Shown in pieces: positions 1 to 7,393 of a DNA stretch of 33,833 nt. This stretch comes from JAUSIF01 sp964620215 (GTDB lineage Bacteria > Pseudomonadota > Alphaproteobacteria > Rhizobiales > Xanthobacteraceae). The position numbers and the translations under genes were made by a program. The notes beneath the pieces are model-generated. The model ran no database searches. It was not told the DNA's origin and worked only from the letters and a program-made list of their open reading frames with translations. The stretch covers positions 1 through 33,833 of the forward strand of contig CAZUJE010000013.1 of the NCBI GenBank assembly GCA_964620215.1. The letters are read 5' to 3'. How positions within the stretch are numbered: position 1 is the first letter of the stretch; every line of letters starts with the position of its first letter.

Positions 1-945
1 GCGGCGCTGGCCGGTTTCCGTCCGGCGCAGCCGGTGGTGTTCTGCGGATTGTTTCCGGTGGACGCGGCCCAATTCGAGCAGTTGCGTGGTGCGGTGTCGA
101 AGCTGCGCCTGAACGATGCGAGCTTCACCTATGAGATGGAAACTTCGGCGGCACTCGGTTTCGGTTTTCGCTGCGGCTTTCTCGGGCTGCTGCATCTGGA
201 AATCGTGGAGGAACGGCTCGCGCGCGAGTTCAATCTGGAGCTGATCGCGACCGCTCCTTCGGTCGTTTACGAGATCGACCTCACCGACGACACCTCGATC
301 GAGATTCACAATCCGGTGGACATGCCGGAAGTGACGCGGATCAGGGAAATCCGCGAGCCGTGGATCCGCGCCGTCATCATCACGCCGGACGAATATCTCG
401 GCAGCGTTCTCAAACTATGCCAGGACCGGCGCGGCGCGCAGGTGGAACTCACTTACGTCGGCGCCCGCGCGATGGTCACCTACGACCTTCCGCTCAACGA
501 AGTGGTGTTCGATTTCTATGACCGGCTGAAATCGGTCTCGCGCGGCTATGCCTCATTCGACTATCACATCACCAACCGCAAGCCGGCCGACCTCGTGCGG
601 CTGTCTATCCTGGTCAACGGCGAGCCGGTGGATGCGCTCGCGATGCTCGTGCATCGCGCGCGCGCCGAGATGCGCGGCCGCGCCATGTGCGAGAAGCTGA
701 AAGAACTGATTCCGCCGCATATGTTCCAGGTGCCGATCCAGGCCGCCATCGGCGGAAAAATCATCGCCCGCGAAACCGTGCGCGCGCTGCGCAAGGACGT
801 GACGGCCAAGTGTTATGGCGGCGACGCCACCCGCAAACGCAAGCTGCTCGACAAGCAGAAGGAAGGCAAGAAGCGGATGCGGCAATATGGAAAAGTCGAT
901 ATTCCGCAGGAAGCGTTTATCGCGGCGTTAAAGGTGGATGGGTAG
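1..945 (+). CDS. lepA: Elongation factor 4 (LepA), C-terminal part, cut by window start
   Basis: LepA/EF4 is a ribosome-binding translational GTPase that back-translocates or rescues stalled ribosomes. The frame is open from base 1, so about 315 C-terminal residues are visible of a family length near 600. The GTPase domain is outside the window. The LepA-specific C-terminal domain is recognisable from the near-invariant stretch KCYGGDATRKRKLL followed by KQKEGKKRMRQ, and from the terminal IPQEAFIAALKVD, so the 3' end is intact. The gene ends with TAG. It is followed by about 95 bp without coding potential and then by an AT-richer gene on the same strand. Identification is firm; only the left boundary is missing. 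Confidence 0.97.
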   Translation, partial: AALAGFRPAQPVVFCGLFPVDAAQFEQLRGAVSKLRLNDASFTYEMETSAALGFGFRCGFLGLLHLEIVEERLAREFNLELIATAPSVVYEIDLTDDTSIEIHNPVDMPEVTRIREIREPWIRAVIITPDEYLGSVLKLCQDRRGAQVELTYVGARAMVTYDLPLNEVVFDFYDRLKSVSRGYASFDYHITNRKPADLVRLSILVNGEPVDALAMLVHRARAEMRGRAMCEKLKELIPPHMFQVPIQAAIGGKIIARETVRALRKDVTAKCYGGDATRKRKLLDKQKEGKKRMRQYGKVDIPQEAFIAALKVDG

Positions 946-1039
946 AAATTCACGCCTCTACAGCCGTATTTCCTCGAATCGTTGCCTACTATTCTAAGTT
1001 GTGTACGATTTCCCCATTTGTACTTGTGGGGCGTCGGTC

Positions 1040-2425
1040 ATGTTGGCTACGGGCGAAGCGAATATTAAAATTGATATTCCGTGGTTTGGCGCGCGAAGAG
1101 TTGCTCGCGATCTCGCCATTCAAGTTGAGCAGTTGCGAACAGAACGCGACAGAATTTTCCATCTCGGGCGTCAGTTAATCGTAGAAGTAAAACAAGCCCG
1201 GCACGAGCGAGACTGGGCTCTCTATCGACTCGATGAACTGAATGCACTTCCCGCATTCCAACGCGAAATGAAGAAATTGGAGCTTGAAGCTGACGCAATT
1301 CAGCAAATCAGCTGGTTTAACAAACAAATTGAGCAGGCTGGCCAACAGTTGCTCGAAGTAAAAAGTCAGATTGATAAAGCCCATCGCGATCTAGTTGTGA
1401 CCGACGAATTGATCTTGTTGCAAGAAGCCGGGATTTATCATTACCGACATCCGCTCACAGATGTTGTTGCATACGAAAATGCGCTTAAACGGATCGAAGA
1501 TCAGATTAAACAGATGGCAAAGACGGATGGTGGCGCAATCCTTTCAGCCAACACTTGGGCCGTGAATGGATCGGCATCTCAAGGTCGAAAGATGCTCCGG
1601 GATATGTCCAAATTAATGCTCAGAGCATTCAATGCAGAAGCTGACGAGCTTGTTCGTACTTTAAAGCCATACAAGCTTTCTAACGCGCTCGATCGCTTAC
1701 AAAAAGTTGCTCAGACAATCGAAAAATTAGGGAAAGTAATGAGTATTCAGATCGCTCCCACTCACTATCAATTGCGAGTCAAAGAACTTGAGTTGACGGC
1801 TGACTACCTTGCGAAGGAAGAGAAAGAGAAAGAAGAGGAGCGTCGGGAGAGAGAACGGCTGCGTGAGGCTCGAAAAGTTCAACTGGAGATTGAACGCGAA
1901 AGAGAGCGGCTGGAAAAAGAGCGCCAACATTACATGAACGCCTTAGAAGCCCTACAGGCAAAAGGAGATGAGGCAGGCGCTGCACGTATGACCGAGCAAC
2001 TCATGGAGGTCGAAAAAGCCGTCGAAGACATTGATTACCGAGAGGCCAATGAACGCGCTGGCTATGTCTACGTCATTTCCAATATTGGCTCGTTCGGCGA
2101 AAGAATGGTGAAAGTCGGCATGACTCGCAGACTAGAACCGATGGATAGAATCAAGGAACTGAGCGACGCATCTGTGCCTTTTAATTTTGACATTCATGCG
2201 CTTTTCTTTTCAAAAGATGCGGTAGGAATAGAAGCAGAAATTCATGATCGTTTGTCTGATTTTCGCGTGAATACAGTCAATCTTAAGCGAGAATTTTTTC
2301 GTGCTTCGCCAGTAGAAATCAAAGGAATGTTGTTAGAACTCGCTGGGGAACTGCTACAGTTTCATGAGATTCCAGAAGCTCTCGAATATCGCCAGTGTCT
2401 ACAAGCGGTAACCAGACGACCATAA
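1040..2425 (+). CDS. DUF4041 / T5orf172 (MUG113, GIY-YIG-like) coiled-coil protein
   Basis: The 461-residue product has three parts. An N-terminal coiled coil (about 30-125) leads into a DUF4041-like block (about 130-215) containing GIYHYRHPLTDV and KMLRDMSKLMLRAFNAEADE. A very charged Glu/Arg/Lys coiled coil (about 245-335) follows. The C-terminal T5orf172/MUG113 domain (about 341-428) has GYVYVISN, KVGMTRR and NLKREFFR, the pattern of GIY-YIG-like nuclease folds; Tyr342/Tyr344, Arg363/Arg364 and Glu398/Glu400 are candidate active-site residues. Family members occur in phages and genomic islands, and their role is poorly known. An in-frame GTG exists at 1001, but ATG 1040 is preferred because the GTG lies in the AT-rich, promoter-like leader. 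The gene is visibly AT-richer than its neighbours and ends at a strong terminator, which suggests transfer. No mobility gene is adjacent. The domain call is fairly sure; function is unknown. Confidence 0.82.
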   Translation: MLATGEANIKIDIPWFGARRVARDLAIQVEQLRTERDRIFHLGRQLIVEVKQARHERDWALYRLDELNALPAFQREMKKLELEADAIQQISWFNKQIEQAGQQLLEVKSQIDKAHRDLVVTDELILLQEAGIYHYRHPLTDVVAYENALKRIEDQIKQMAKTDGGAILSANTWAVNGSASQGRKMLRDMSKLMLRAFNAEADELVRTLKPYKLSNALDRLQKVAQTIEKLGKVMSIQIAPTHYQLRVKELELTADYLAKEEKEKEEERRERERLREARKVQLEIERERERLEKERQHYMNALEALQAKGDEAGAARMTEQLMEVEKAVEDIDYREANERAGYVYVISNIGSFGERMVKVGMTRRLEPMDRIKELSDASVPFNFDIHALFFSKDAVGIEAEIHDRLSDFRVNTVNLKREFFRASPVEIKGMLLELAGELLQFHEIPEALEYRQCLQAVTRRP

Positions 2426-2432
2426 ACATAAT

Positions 2433-2464
2433 AAAAAAACGCCCCGCTCTCGCGGGGCGTTTTG
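2433..2464. terminator. Bidirectional Rho-independent terminator between convergent genes
   Basis: A perfect stem (ACGCCCCGC at 2439-2447 with GCGGGGCGT at 2452-2460) has a 4-nt loop. It is extended by A-runs on the left and T-runs on the right, so both strands give a GC stem followed by a U-tract. It separates the DUF4041 gene from the convergent PRC-barrel gene. Confidence 0.93.
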
Positions 2465-2486
2465 TTTCGCGTACCAGAAGCCGGCG

Positions 2487-2873
2487 TCAAATCCCGCCGA
2501 GGCGGTAGTAATCGTACACCTGCTTGTTCATCGCCGGATCGCCCCAGTTATATTCCTTGCCGGGATCGAAATGCGGCGCGCTTTTCAGTTCGGTGTCGGT
2601 GATGTTCACCTCGTAGCCGCCGAGTTCGGGATTGTAATCGAGCTTCGCCCACGGGATCGGGTAGTGGTCGTGGCCGAGGCCCAAAAATCCGCCGAAGCTC
2701 ATTACGGCATAGGTGGCCTGCCCGGAATATTTGTCGATCATCACCCGCTCGATGGAGCCGATCTTGGTGCCGTCGGAACGATAGACATTGGTGCCTTCGA
2801 CGCGGTCGCTCTCGATGTAATCGAATTGCGGTTTCACGAAACTCGCGCCGGTGCGTCTTGCTGCGGTGGCCAT
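2487..2873 (-). CDS. PRC-barrel domain protein
   Basis: A 128-residue soluble protein with one PRC-barrel domain (about residues 20-95). This small beta-barrel is found in the photosynthetic reaction centre H subunit, in RimM and in many stand-alone alphaproteobacterial proteins. Visible family features are NVYRSDGTKIGSIERVMID followed by YAVMSFGGFLGLGHDHYPIPW. The tail has KEYNWGDPAM and a Tyr-rich YDYYRLGG. There is no signal peptide or membrane segment. The ATG at 2873 is preceded by a strong GGAGGAGAGG ribosome-binding site. Stand-alone members are often stress- or growth-linked with no defined reaction, and no partner is encoded beside it. The domain is confident; the role is unknown. 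Confidence 0.9.
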   Translation of the reverse strand: MATAARRTGASFVKPQFDYIESDRVEGTNVYRSDGTKIGSIERVMIDKYSGQATYAVMSFGGFLGLGHDHYPIPWAKLDYNPELGGYEVNITDTELKSAPHFDPGKEYNWGDPAMNKQVYDYYRLGGI

Positions 2874-3047
2874 GGCCTCTCCTCCTTGTGTGGATGAGGA
2901 TTAACCTCCGGCACCCACGCTGGTTCCCGTTTTCGGCGCTTCCGAATTCCCCTGAGCGCAAGCCTCGGCAGCACCCGATTGACAGGTTCCATCCCCGGGA
3001 GCCTGATTGGCGGACTGATCCACTCCGTCAGAAGTCTGGGGGAAGTC

Positions 3048-3233
3048 ATGTCGTACAAATTCGAGGTTTACACCGACAAGGCAGGCGAAACGCGCTTCCG
3101 CTTCAAGGCGCCGAACGGCGAGCCGATGTGCGGATCGGAAGGCTACAAGTCGAAGGCATCCGCGCTGGCTGCGATCGATTCGATCAAGAAGAACGCCGCC
3201 GGGGCCGTGATCGACGACAAGACCACGAAGTAA
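3048..3233 (+). CDS. YegP-like DUF1508 small protein
   Basis: A 61-residue protein with a single DUF1508/YegP repeat: MSYKFEVYTDKAGETRFRFK, then a GYKSKASALAAIDSIKKN block. One copy is normal for the short class; E. coli YegP has two. ATG 3048 is chosen because GGGGGAAG ends 3-4 bases upstream and homology begins there; an in-frame upstream start at 2979 would only add a non-homologous tail. The fold is a small alpha-beta domain of unknown biochemical role. It stands alone: the PRC-barrel gene is divergent upstream and the cupredoxin gene lies about 175 bp downstream. Confidence 0.88.
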   Translation: MSYKFEVYTDKAGETRFRFKAPNGEPMCGSEGYKSKASALAAIDSIKKNAAGAVIDDKTTK

Positions 3234-3348
3234 TTCACCGCCGCTCAAAAAGCCCGCAGGCCTCGCAAGGCAGCGCGCAGGCCGTTGCTTTCGCTCCTGG
3301 CCAAGCCATTGGGCTAAGCGCACCACGATCTTTTCCTGTAGTCATTAG

Positions 3349-3377
3349 TTGCGAATAGTTCTCATAAGCATTAGCAT
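3349..3377 (+). promoter_or_regulatory. Candidate promoter with Fur-type box upstream of the cupredoxin gene
   Basis: The 21-bp imperfect palindrome at 3350-3370 (TGC-n2-AT arms around TAGTTCTCAT) resembles Fur-box variants: its reverse strand reads ATGAGAACTATTCGCA, close to the ATGAGAATTATT core. It overlaps a possible promoter, TTGCGA at 3349-3354 and TAGCAT at 3372-3377 with a 17-bp spacer. A repressor bound here would block RNA polymerase. Judged by eye only; no matrix score was computed. Confidence 0.35.
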
Positions 3378-3409
3378 CCTCTCCAGAATAGAAAACGGGA
3401 GGAATTTTC

Positions 3410-3895
3410 ATGCGCAAAAAAGATTACGCCAGCGGAATGCTCGCGGCGCTCGCGGCGGCGGCCTTCGCCGGCACGGCGCTCGCCGGCGGGGATTTATCGA
3501 GACAGACTCCGATCGAAGTAACGGTGGAGATGGGCAAGCCCGGCGGGCATCACAGCTTCAGCCCGAATAATCTGAAATTCGAGACCGGCAAGCTCTACAA
3601 ACTGATCCTGAAAAATCCGAGCGACGATCCGCATTACTTCACCTCGCACGCCTTCTCGCAGATGATCTGGACGCGGAAAGTTCAGGTCGTGCAGGCGCGC
3701 GACGGAAAAAACGTGACGCTCGCCGAATTCAAGGGCGCGATCCGTGAGATCGAGGTGTATCCGGGCCACGCCGCCGAATGGTGGTTCGTGCCGGTCGCCG
3801 CGGGAAAAATCACCGACCTGCAATGCGGGATCGTGGGTAAGGACGGCAAGACTCACGCCCATCACGGCATGACCGGCGAGATCGTCATTGAGTAA
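3410..3895 (+). CDS. Exported cupredoxin-like copper protein
   Basis: A 161-residue protein with a Sec signal peptide (MRKKDYASGMLAALAAAAF, cleavage near ALAGG, residues 24-27). The mature part is a cupredoxin-like beta-sandwich: LKFETGKLYKLILKNPSDDPHYFTSHAF, a late PGHAAEWWFVPVAAGKITDLQC strand and the end HHGMTGEIVIE. Likely copper ligands are His75 or His80, Cys139, His151 or His152, and Met154. The Cys-to-Met loop is longer and richer in His than the usual C-x4-H-x4-M arrangement. The start follows a strong GGGAGGA site. The protein should act in the periplasm in electron transfer or metal handling. No oxidase or iron permease is adjacent to define its partner. The promoter may carry a Fur-type box. 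Confidence 0.83.
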   Translation: MRKKDYASGMLAALAAAAFAGTALAGGDLSRQTPIEVTVEMGKPGGHHSFSPNNLKFETGKLYKLILKNPSDDPHYFTSHAFSQMIWTRKVQVVQARDGKNVTLAEFKGAIREIEVYPGHAAEWWFVPVAAGKITDLQCGIVGKDGKTHAHHGMTGEIVIE

Positions 3896-3911
3896 ATGAA
3901 AATGAATAAAT

Positions 3912-3946
3912 AAAAACGCCCGCGCGGCTGGTGCGGCGCGGGCGTC
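3912..3946 (-). terminator. Rho-independent terminator of the L,D-transpeptidase gene
   Basis: A 10-bp perfect stem (ACGCCCGCGC 3916-3925 with GCGCGGGCGT 3936-3945) has a 10-nt loop. The U-tract lies on the minus-strand side (TTTTTA), so it best terminates the leftward L,D-transpeptidase gene. It may also stop the convergent cupredoxin transcript. Confidence 0.82.
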
Positions 3947-3963
3947 AATTCAAACCGTAAAAG

Positions 3964-4458
3964 TCAGTTGACCGTGTAGCTCAGCGGGCCAAGCACATGC
4001 TGGATCGTGTGCGTCTTCGCGACCGCCGCCGAGTTCAGCACCACGATCTGCGCATTCTCCTGTCCATGCGTCTTGATGAGATCGAACAGGATTTTCGCGT
4101 TCTGCGGATGCAGCCGCACGCAGCCGGCGGAAGCCGGACGGCCGAGTTTCGCCACATCGGTCGTGCCGTGAATTGCCCAGCCGTAGTGAAAGAACACCGC
4201 GTTCGGCATCGGCGCATTATTGTAAAGCGACGAGTAGGCCATCACGAACATCTTCTCGGCCTTGAAGGTGCCGAGCGGCGTGAAGAAGCCGGGACGCGCG
4301 GTCGAGGCCGCGAAAGTATGGCGCGTGAAGCCGTTGACCTTCACGGTCACGGTCTGCGTGCCGATGTCGATGAGCGCCACGACGTCGGCTTTCGATGGTT
4401 GCGACGAGAACAGCGCGCCCGCGAAGAGAGCGCCAAGAAATACGAAAATCCTCAGCAT
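3964..4458 (-). CDS. L,D-transpeptidase (YkuD domain), periplasmic
   Basis: A 164-residue YkuD-family enzyme that forms L,D (3-3) peptidoglycan crosslinks or anchors proteins to the wall. An N-terminal hydrophobic signal (MLRIFVFLGALFAGALF, residues 1-17) precedes the domain. The catalytic motif is complete: His97 in AIHGTT and Cys113 in SAGCVRL (110-116), with TPLGTF at 60-65 upstream. The domain fills the whole mature protein, with no LysM or binding module. ATG 4458 is chosen because GGGGGA precedes it at good spacing; a TTG at 4470 is the only extension. It is divergent from a polytopic membrane protein gene and ends at a clear terminator. Family assignment is strong; which crosslink it makes is not decidable. 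Confidence 0.92.
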   Translation of the reverse strand: MLRIFVFLGALFAGALFSSQPSKADVVALIDIGTQTVTVKVNGFTRHTFAASTARPGFFTPLGTFKAEKMFVMAYSSLYNNAPMPNAVFFHYGWAIHGTTDVAKLGRPASAGCVRLHPQNAKILFDLIKTHGQENAQIVVLNSAAVAKTHTIQHVLGPLSYTVN

Positions 4459-4649
4459 GGAATCCCCCAATCCCCGAAGCTTTATAATCGAGCCCCGAAA
4501 TCCATTCTATCCGGCTGTGGTTAATTTCGATCACTTTGGCGCGAAATCCCGCGCCCTGTGGCTTCCCGAACGGTTCCTGGCGATTCATCTCCTCTCAATC
4601 CCGTTGAACTAGGCTCAAGGCCGATTTCCCGTGTTTTTCGGAGCCGCCC

Positions 4650-6443
4650 TTGTCGCTCGCCGAACCTGCCCAAACCCGCCAGCAGAACGAGGCTGTAATT
4701 CGCTACCGGCTGAAGCCGCTGGTGTTCGCGGGCTGGGCCGCTGTCACGGCGGCCGCATTTCTCGGCGGAAAATCCGTGTTCGATTCCATGTCGATGGACG
4801 ACCACATGCGGCTGGTGGAAGTGCGTGACTTCCTGAATGGCCAAGGCTGGTTCGATCTCGCTCAATATCGTCTGGCGCCGCCCGAAGGCGTCGCCATGCA
4901 CTGGTCGCGGCTGGTGGATTTGCCGATTGCGGGATTGATCCTGCTGCTGGCTCCATTATTTGGTCAGCATATAGCGGAGCTGATCGCTTCCGCCTTCTGG
5001 CCAACATTTTTGTTTCTTCCTGCTTTGGCGCTTGCCGCATCCATCGCAAAACGCCTCGGTGGCGAGGTCGCGGCGCTGGTGACGGTTTTGCTGGTTGCGG
5101 TTTCGATTCCAGCACTCGTGCATTTCCGCCCCGGTGCGCTCGACCATCACGGAATCCAGATTGTGCTGGCGCTTGCGGCCTGCTCCGGCGCGATGCCGGA
5201 TGCGCGGAGATGGGCTGCGCTCGGCGGCGGATTGGCAGTCGCGGTCTCGCTCGCCATCGGACTTGAAATGCTGCCCGCCATCGTCGCGGTGCTCGCGGCG
5301 CTCGGTCTGCGCTGGCTCATCGAGGGCAAGAGCGCCGCACGCAATATGTCGGACTTCGGTCTGGCTTTCGGCGCCGGCACGGCCGCGCTGCTGGCACTCA
5401 CCGTATCTCCTTCGCATTGGACGGCGCCGGTGTGCGACCAGATTTCAGCGGCATGGGTCGCGGTCGCGGCCTTTTCCGGAGGCGGACTTGCGCTGCTCGC
5501 TTCGCTCCAACTGAACAGCGTGAAGTCCCGTTTGATCGCAGGCGGCGCTGTCACGGGCTTTTCGCTGGCCGCAGTCGCCATCGCCTTTCCGGATTGCCTC
5601 GGCGATCCCTACGCCGAACTCGATCCGCGCATGGTGACGCTCTGGCTCGCGCATGTGTCGGAGGCGCAGAACGCGCTCGATATTTTCCGCAAGATGCCGG
5701 AAGAATTTCTCGCCATCTACGCGCCGCCGCTGGCCGCTCTGGTCCTCGGCGTAATGGCGATGTTCCGCGCACCAAAAGATGCGCGGATGAACTGGCTCGC
5801 GCCCGTGTTCCTTTTGCTCTCGCTGTTCGCGGTGGCAATCTGGCAGGTGCGCGGGGCCGCCGCCGCCAACCTGCTGGCGAATGCAATTCTCGCTGCCTCC
5901 ATTATCAACCTTGCGGGCAGCGATGCCCGCTCGCGGGTCAAAATCATCATCGCGCTGTTCGCGCTCTCAAGCCCCGCACTCATCCTCGCGGGCCAGGCCA
6001 TCGGCGCCGGATTGAAATTCGCCGATCCCGCGCGCCTCACCATTTTTCACGATGGTCCCGGCGCATGCCGCCGCGTCGCCGACTTCGCGCCGCTCACGCG
6101 CGTCGAAAAAGGCCTCGTCGTTTCGTTCGTGGACAATGGCCCGGCGATTCTCGCCACCACGGCCCATTCGATTCTCGCCGCGCCCTATCACCGTAACGGC
6201 GAGGCGAACAAAGCCGCCTTCGACATCCTGCTTGGGAATGACACCGAGGTGCAGCGCACCCTTGCCGATAAGAAAGTGGACTACATCGCGATCTGCCCGG
6301 GCGGACCGGAGCGGCTGAATTACGAGCGCGCCGCCCCCGAGGGTCTGGTCGCGCGCCTCTCGAAAGGTCAGGTCCCGGCCTATCTCGAAGCCGTCGCGGG
6401 CGATGCGGCGGAGCCGATGAAAGTGTTCCGCGTCCGCCGCTGA
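4650..6443 (+). CDS. Polytopic membrane protein, GT-C glycosyltransferase-like
   Basis: A 597-residue protein with about 11-13 predicted membrane helices and a soluble C-terminal part (from about residue 470). After the first helix (about 23-40) a loop carries an acidic pair in SMDDHMRLVEVRDFL (Asp50, Asp51) and then GVAMHWSRLVDLP (81-92). A later loop has PGALDHHGIQ (161-170). An acidic motif in the first external loop plus a DHH motif in a second loop recalls GT-C enzymes such as STT3/PglB and PMT-type transferases, which use polyprenyl-linked sugar donors. The start is an unusual TTG with GGAG six bases upstream; it keeps the first helix. No sugar-carrier genes adjoin it. Membrane topology is confident; the glycosyltransferase role is inference. 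Confidence 0.75.
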   Translation: MSLAEPAQTRQQNEAVIRYRLKPLVFAGWAAVTAAAFLGGKSVFDSMSMDDHMRLVEVRDFLNGQGWFDLAQYRLAPPEGVAMHWSRLVDLPIAGLILLLAPLFGQHIAELIASAFWPTFLFLPALALAASIAKRLGGEVAALVTVLLVAVSIPALVHFRPGALDHHGIQIVLALAACSGAMPDARRWAALGGGLAVAVSLAIGLEMLPAIVAVLAALGLRWLIEGKSAARNMSDFGLAFGAGTAALLALTVSPSHWTAPVCDQISAAWVAVAAFSGGGLALLASLQLNSVKSRLIAGGAVTGFSLAAVAIAFPDCLGDPYAELDPRMVTLWLAHVSEAQNALDIFRKMPEEFLAIYAPPLAALVLGVMAMFRAPKDARMNWLAPVFLLLSLFAVAIWQVRGAAAANLLANAILAASIINLAGSDARSRVKIIIALFALSSPALILAGQAIGAGLKFADPARLTIFHDGPGACRRVADFAPLTRVEKGLVVSFVDNGPAILATTAHSILAAPYHRNGEANKAAFDILLGNDTEVQRTLADKKVDYIAICPGGPERLNYERAAPEGLVARLSKGQVPAYLEAVAGDAAEPMKVFRVRR

Positions 6444-6481
6444 TCGCTTTTCCGTCGCACTTATTCCGCTAATATCCGGCC

Positions 6482-7390
6482 ATGAGAATCGCCCGGCTCG
6501 CTTTGCTTGCGCTTTTCCTGCCTTCCGCCGTTGCGGCTCAGGGGCTTACCGCCGCCGATGTCTGGCAGGCGGGCAAGCCCGCGAAGGAACTGTTCGGAAA
6601 AATGAAGGAAGGCGCGCCGATGGTGGCGCGCTCGTTTGGATTTTACTCCAAGGGATGCCTCGCCGGTGCCGTGGCACTGCCCATCGACGGTCCAACCTGG
6701 CAAGCAATGCGTCTGTCGCGCAATCGCAACTGGGGACACCCGGAACTGATCGCGATGCTTGAGCGCCTTGCGAATAAGGTGCCGCAAATAGCCGGCTGGA
6801 ATGGCTTGCTCGTCGGCGATATTTCCCAGCCGCGCGGCGGACCGATGCTGACGGGCCATGCCTCGCATCAGGTCGGTCTCGACGCCGATGTATGGCTGAC
6901 GCCAATGCCGAACCGGTTGCTTCCGCGCGATGAGCGCGAGGAATTTCCACCGCAGCTCATGGTGCGCAGGGACCGCAAGGACATCGATCCCGCGACGTGG
7001 ACGCCGACTCACTGGCGCGTCATCAAAGCCGCTGCCGATGATCCGCTGGTTGAGCGCATTTTCGTCAATGCCGCAATCAAGAAGGCGCTCTGCCGCGACG
7101 CCGGCAGCAGCGACCGCGCATGGCTGAACAAGGTGCGGCCGTATTACGGGCACGACTATCACATGCACATCCGCATCCGTTGTCCGAAAGACAGCCCCGA
7201 TTGCAAGCCGCAGGATCCACTCGCCCCCGGCGACGGCTGCGGCAAGGAGCTTGATTTCTGGTTTCAGGATTCAATTCTGTATCCGAAGCCCGCACCGCCC
7301 CCGGATCCGAATGTGAAGCCAAAACCGAGGCCGCAGATCACCATGGCTGAGCTGCCCTCGGAATGCCGCCAGGTTCTGCTCGCGAAGTAA
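6482..7390 (+). CDS. mepA: Penicillin-insensitive murein endopeptidase
   Basis: MepA is a periplasmic zinc LAS-family (peptidase M74) enzyme that cleaves D-alanyl-meso-diaminopimelate crosslinks in peptidoglycan. The 302-residue product has a signal peptide (MRIARLALLALFLPSAVAAQ, 1-20). The metal motif GHASHQVGLDADVW (125-138) supplies His and Asp ligands, and HMHIRIRC (227-234) supplies the HxH part. Cysteines at 59, 204, 234, 241 and 253 would allow disulfides. The C-terminus is Pro-rich (PAPPPDPNVKPKPRP). Length and motif order match the family. It lies 38 bp after the GT-C-like gene, so the two may be cotranscribed. It is convergent with the TauE/SafE gene, with no gap for a strong terminator. 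Confidence 0.95.
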   Translation: MRIARLALLALFLPSAVAAQGLTAADVWQAGKPAKELFGKMKEGAPMVARSFGFYSKGCLAGAVALPIDGPTWQAMRLSRNRNWGHPELIAMLERLANKVPQIAGWNGLLVGDISQPRGGPMLTGHASHQVGLDADVWLTPMPNRLLPRDEREEFPPQLMVRRDRKDIDPATWTPTHWRVIKAAADDPLVERIFVNAAIKKALCRDAGSSDRAWLNKVRPYYGHDYHMHIRIRCPKDSPDCKPQDPLAPGDGCGKELDFWFQDSILYPKPAPPPDPNVKPKPRPQITMAELPSECRQVLLAK

Positions 7391-7393
7391 ATT

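Noticed and set aside
1001..1039. GTG start extending the DUF4041 protein by 13 residues
   Set aside because: The added residues have no family resemblance, and the region looks like promoter/leader (TTGCCT at 982-987, TACGAT at 1004-1009).
946..2470. Prophage or transposon around the DUF4041 gene
   Set aside because: No integrase, transposase, phage structural gene, target-site duplication or tRNA-derived att site could be seen. Only composition and domain type hint at mobility.
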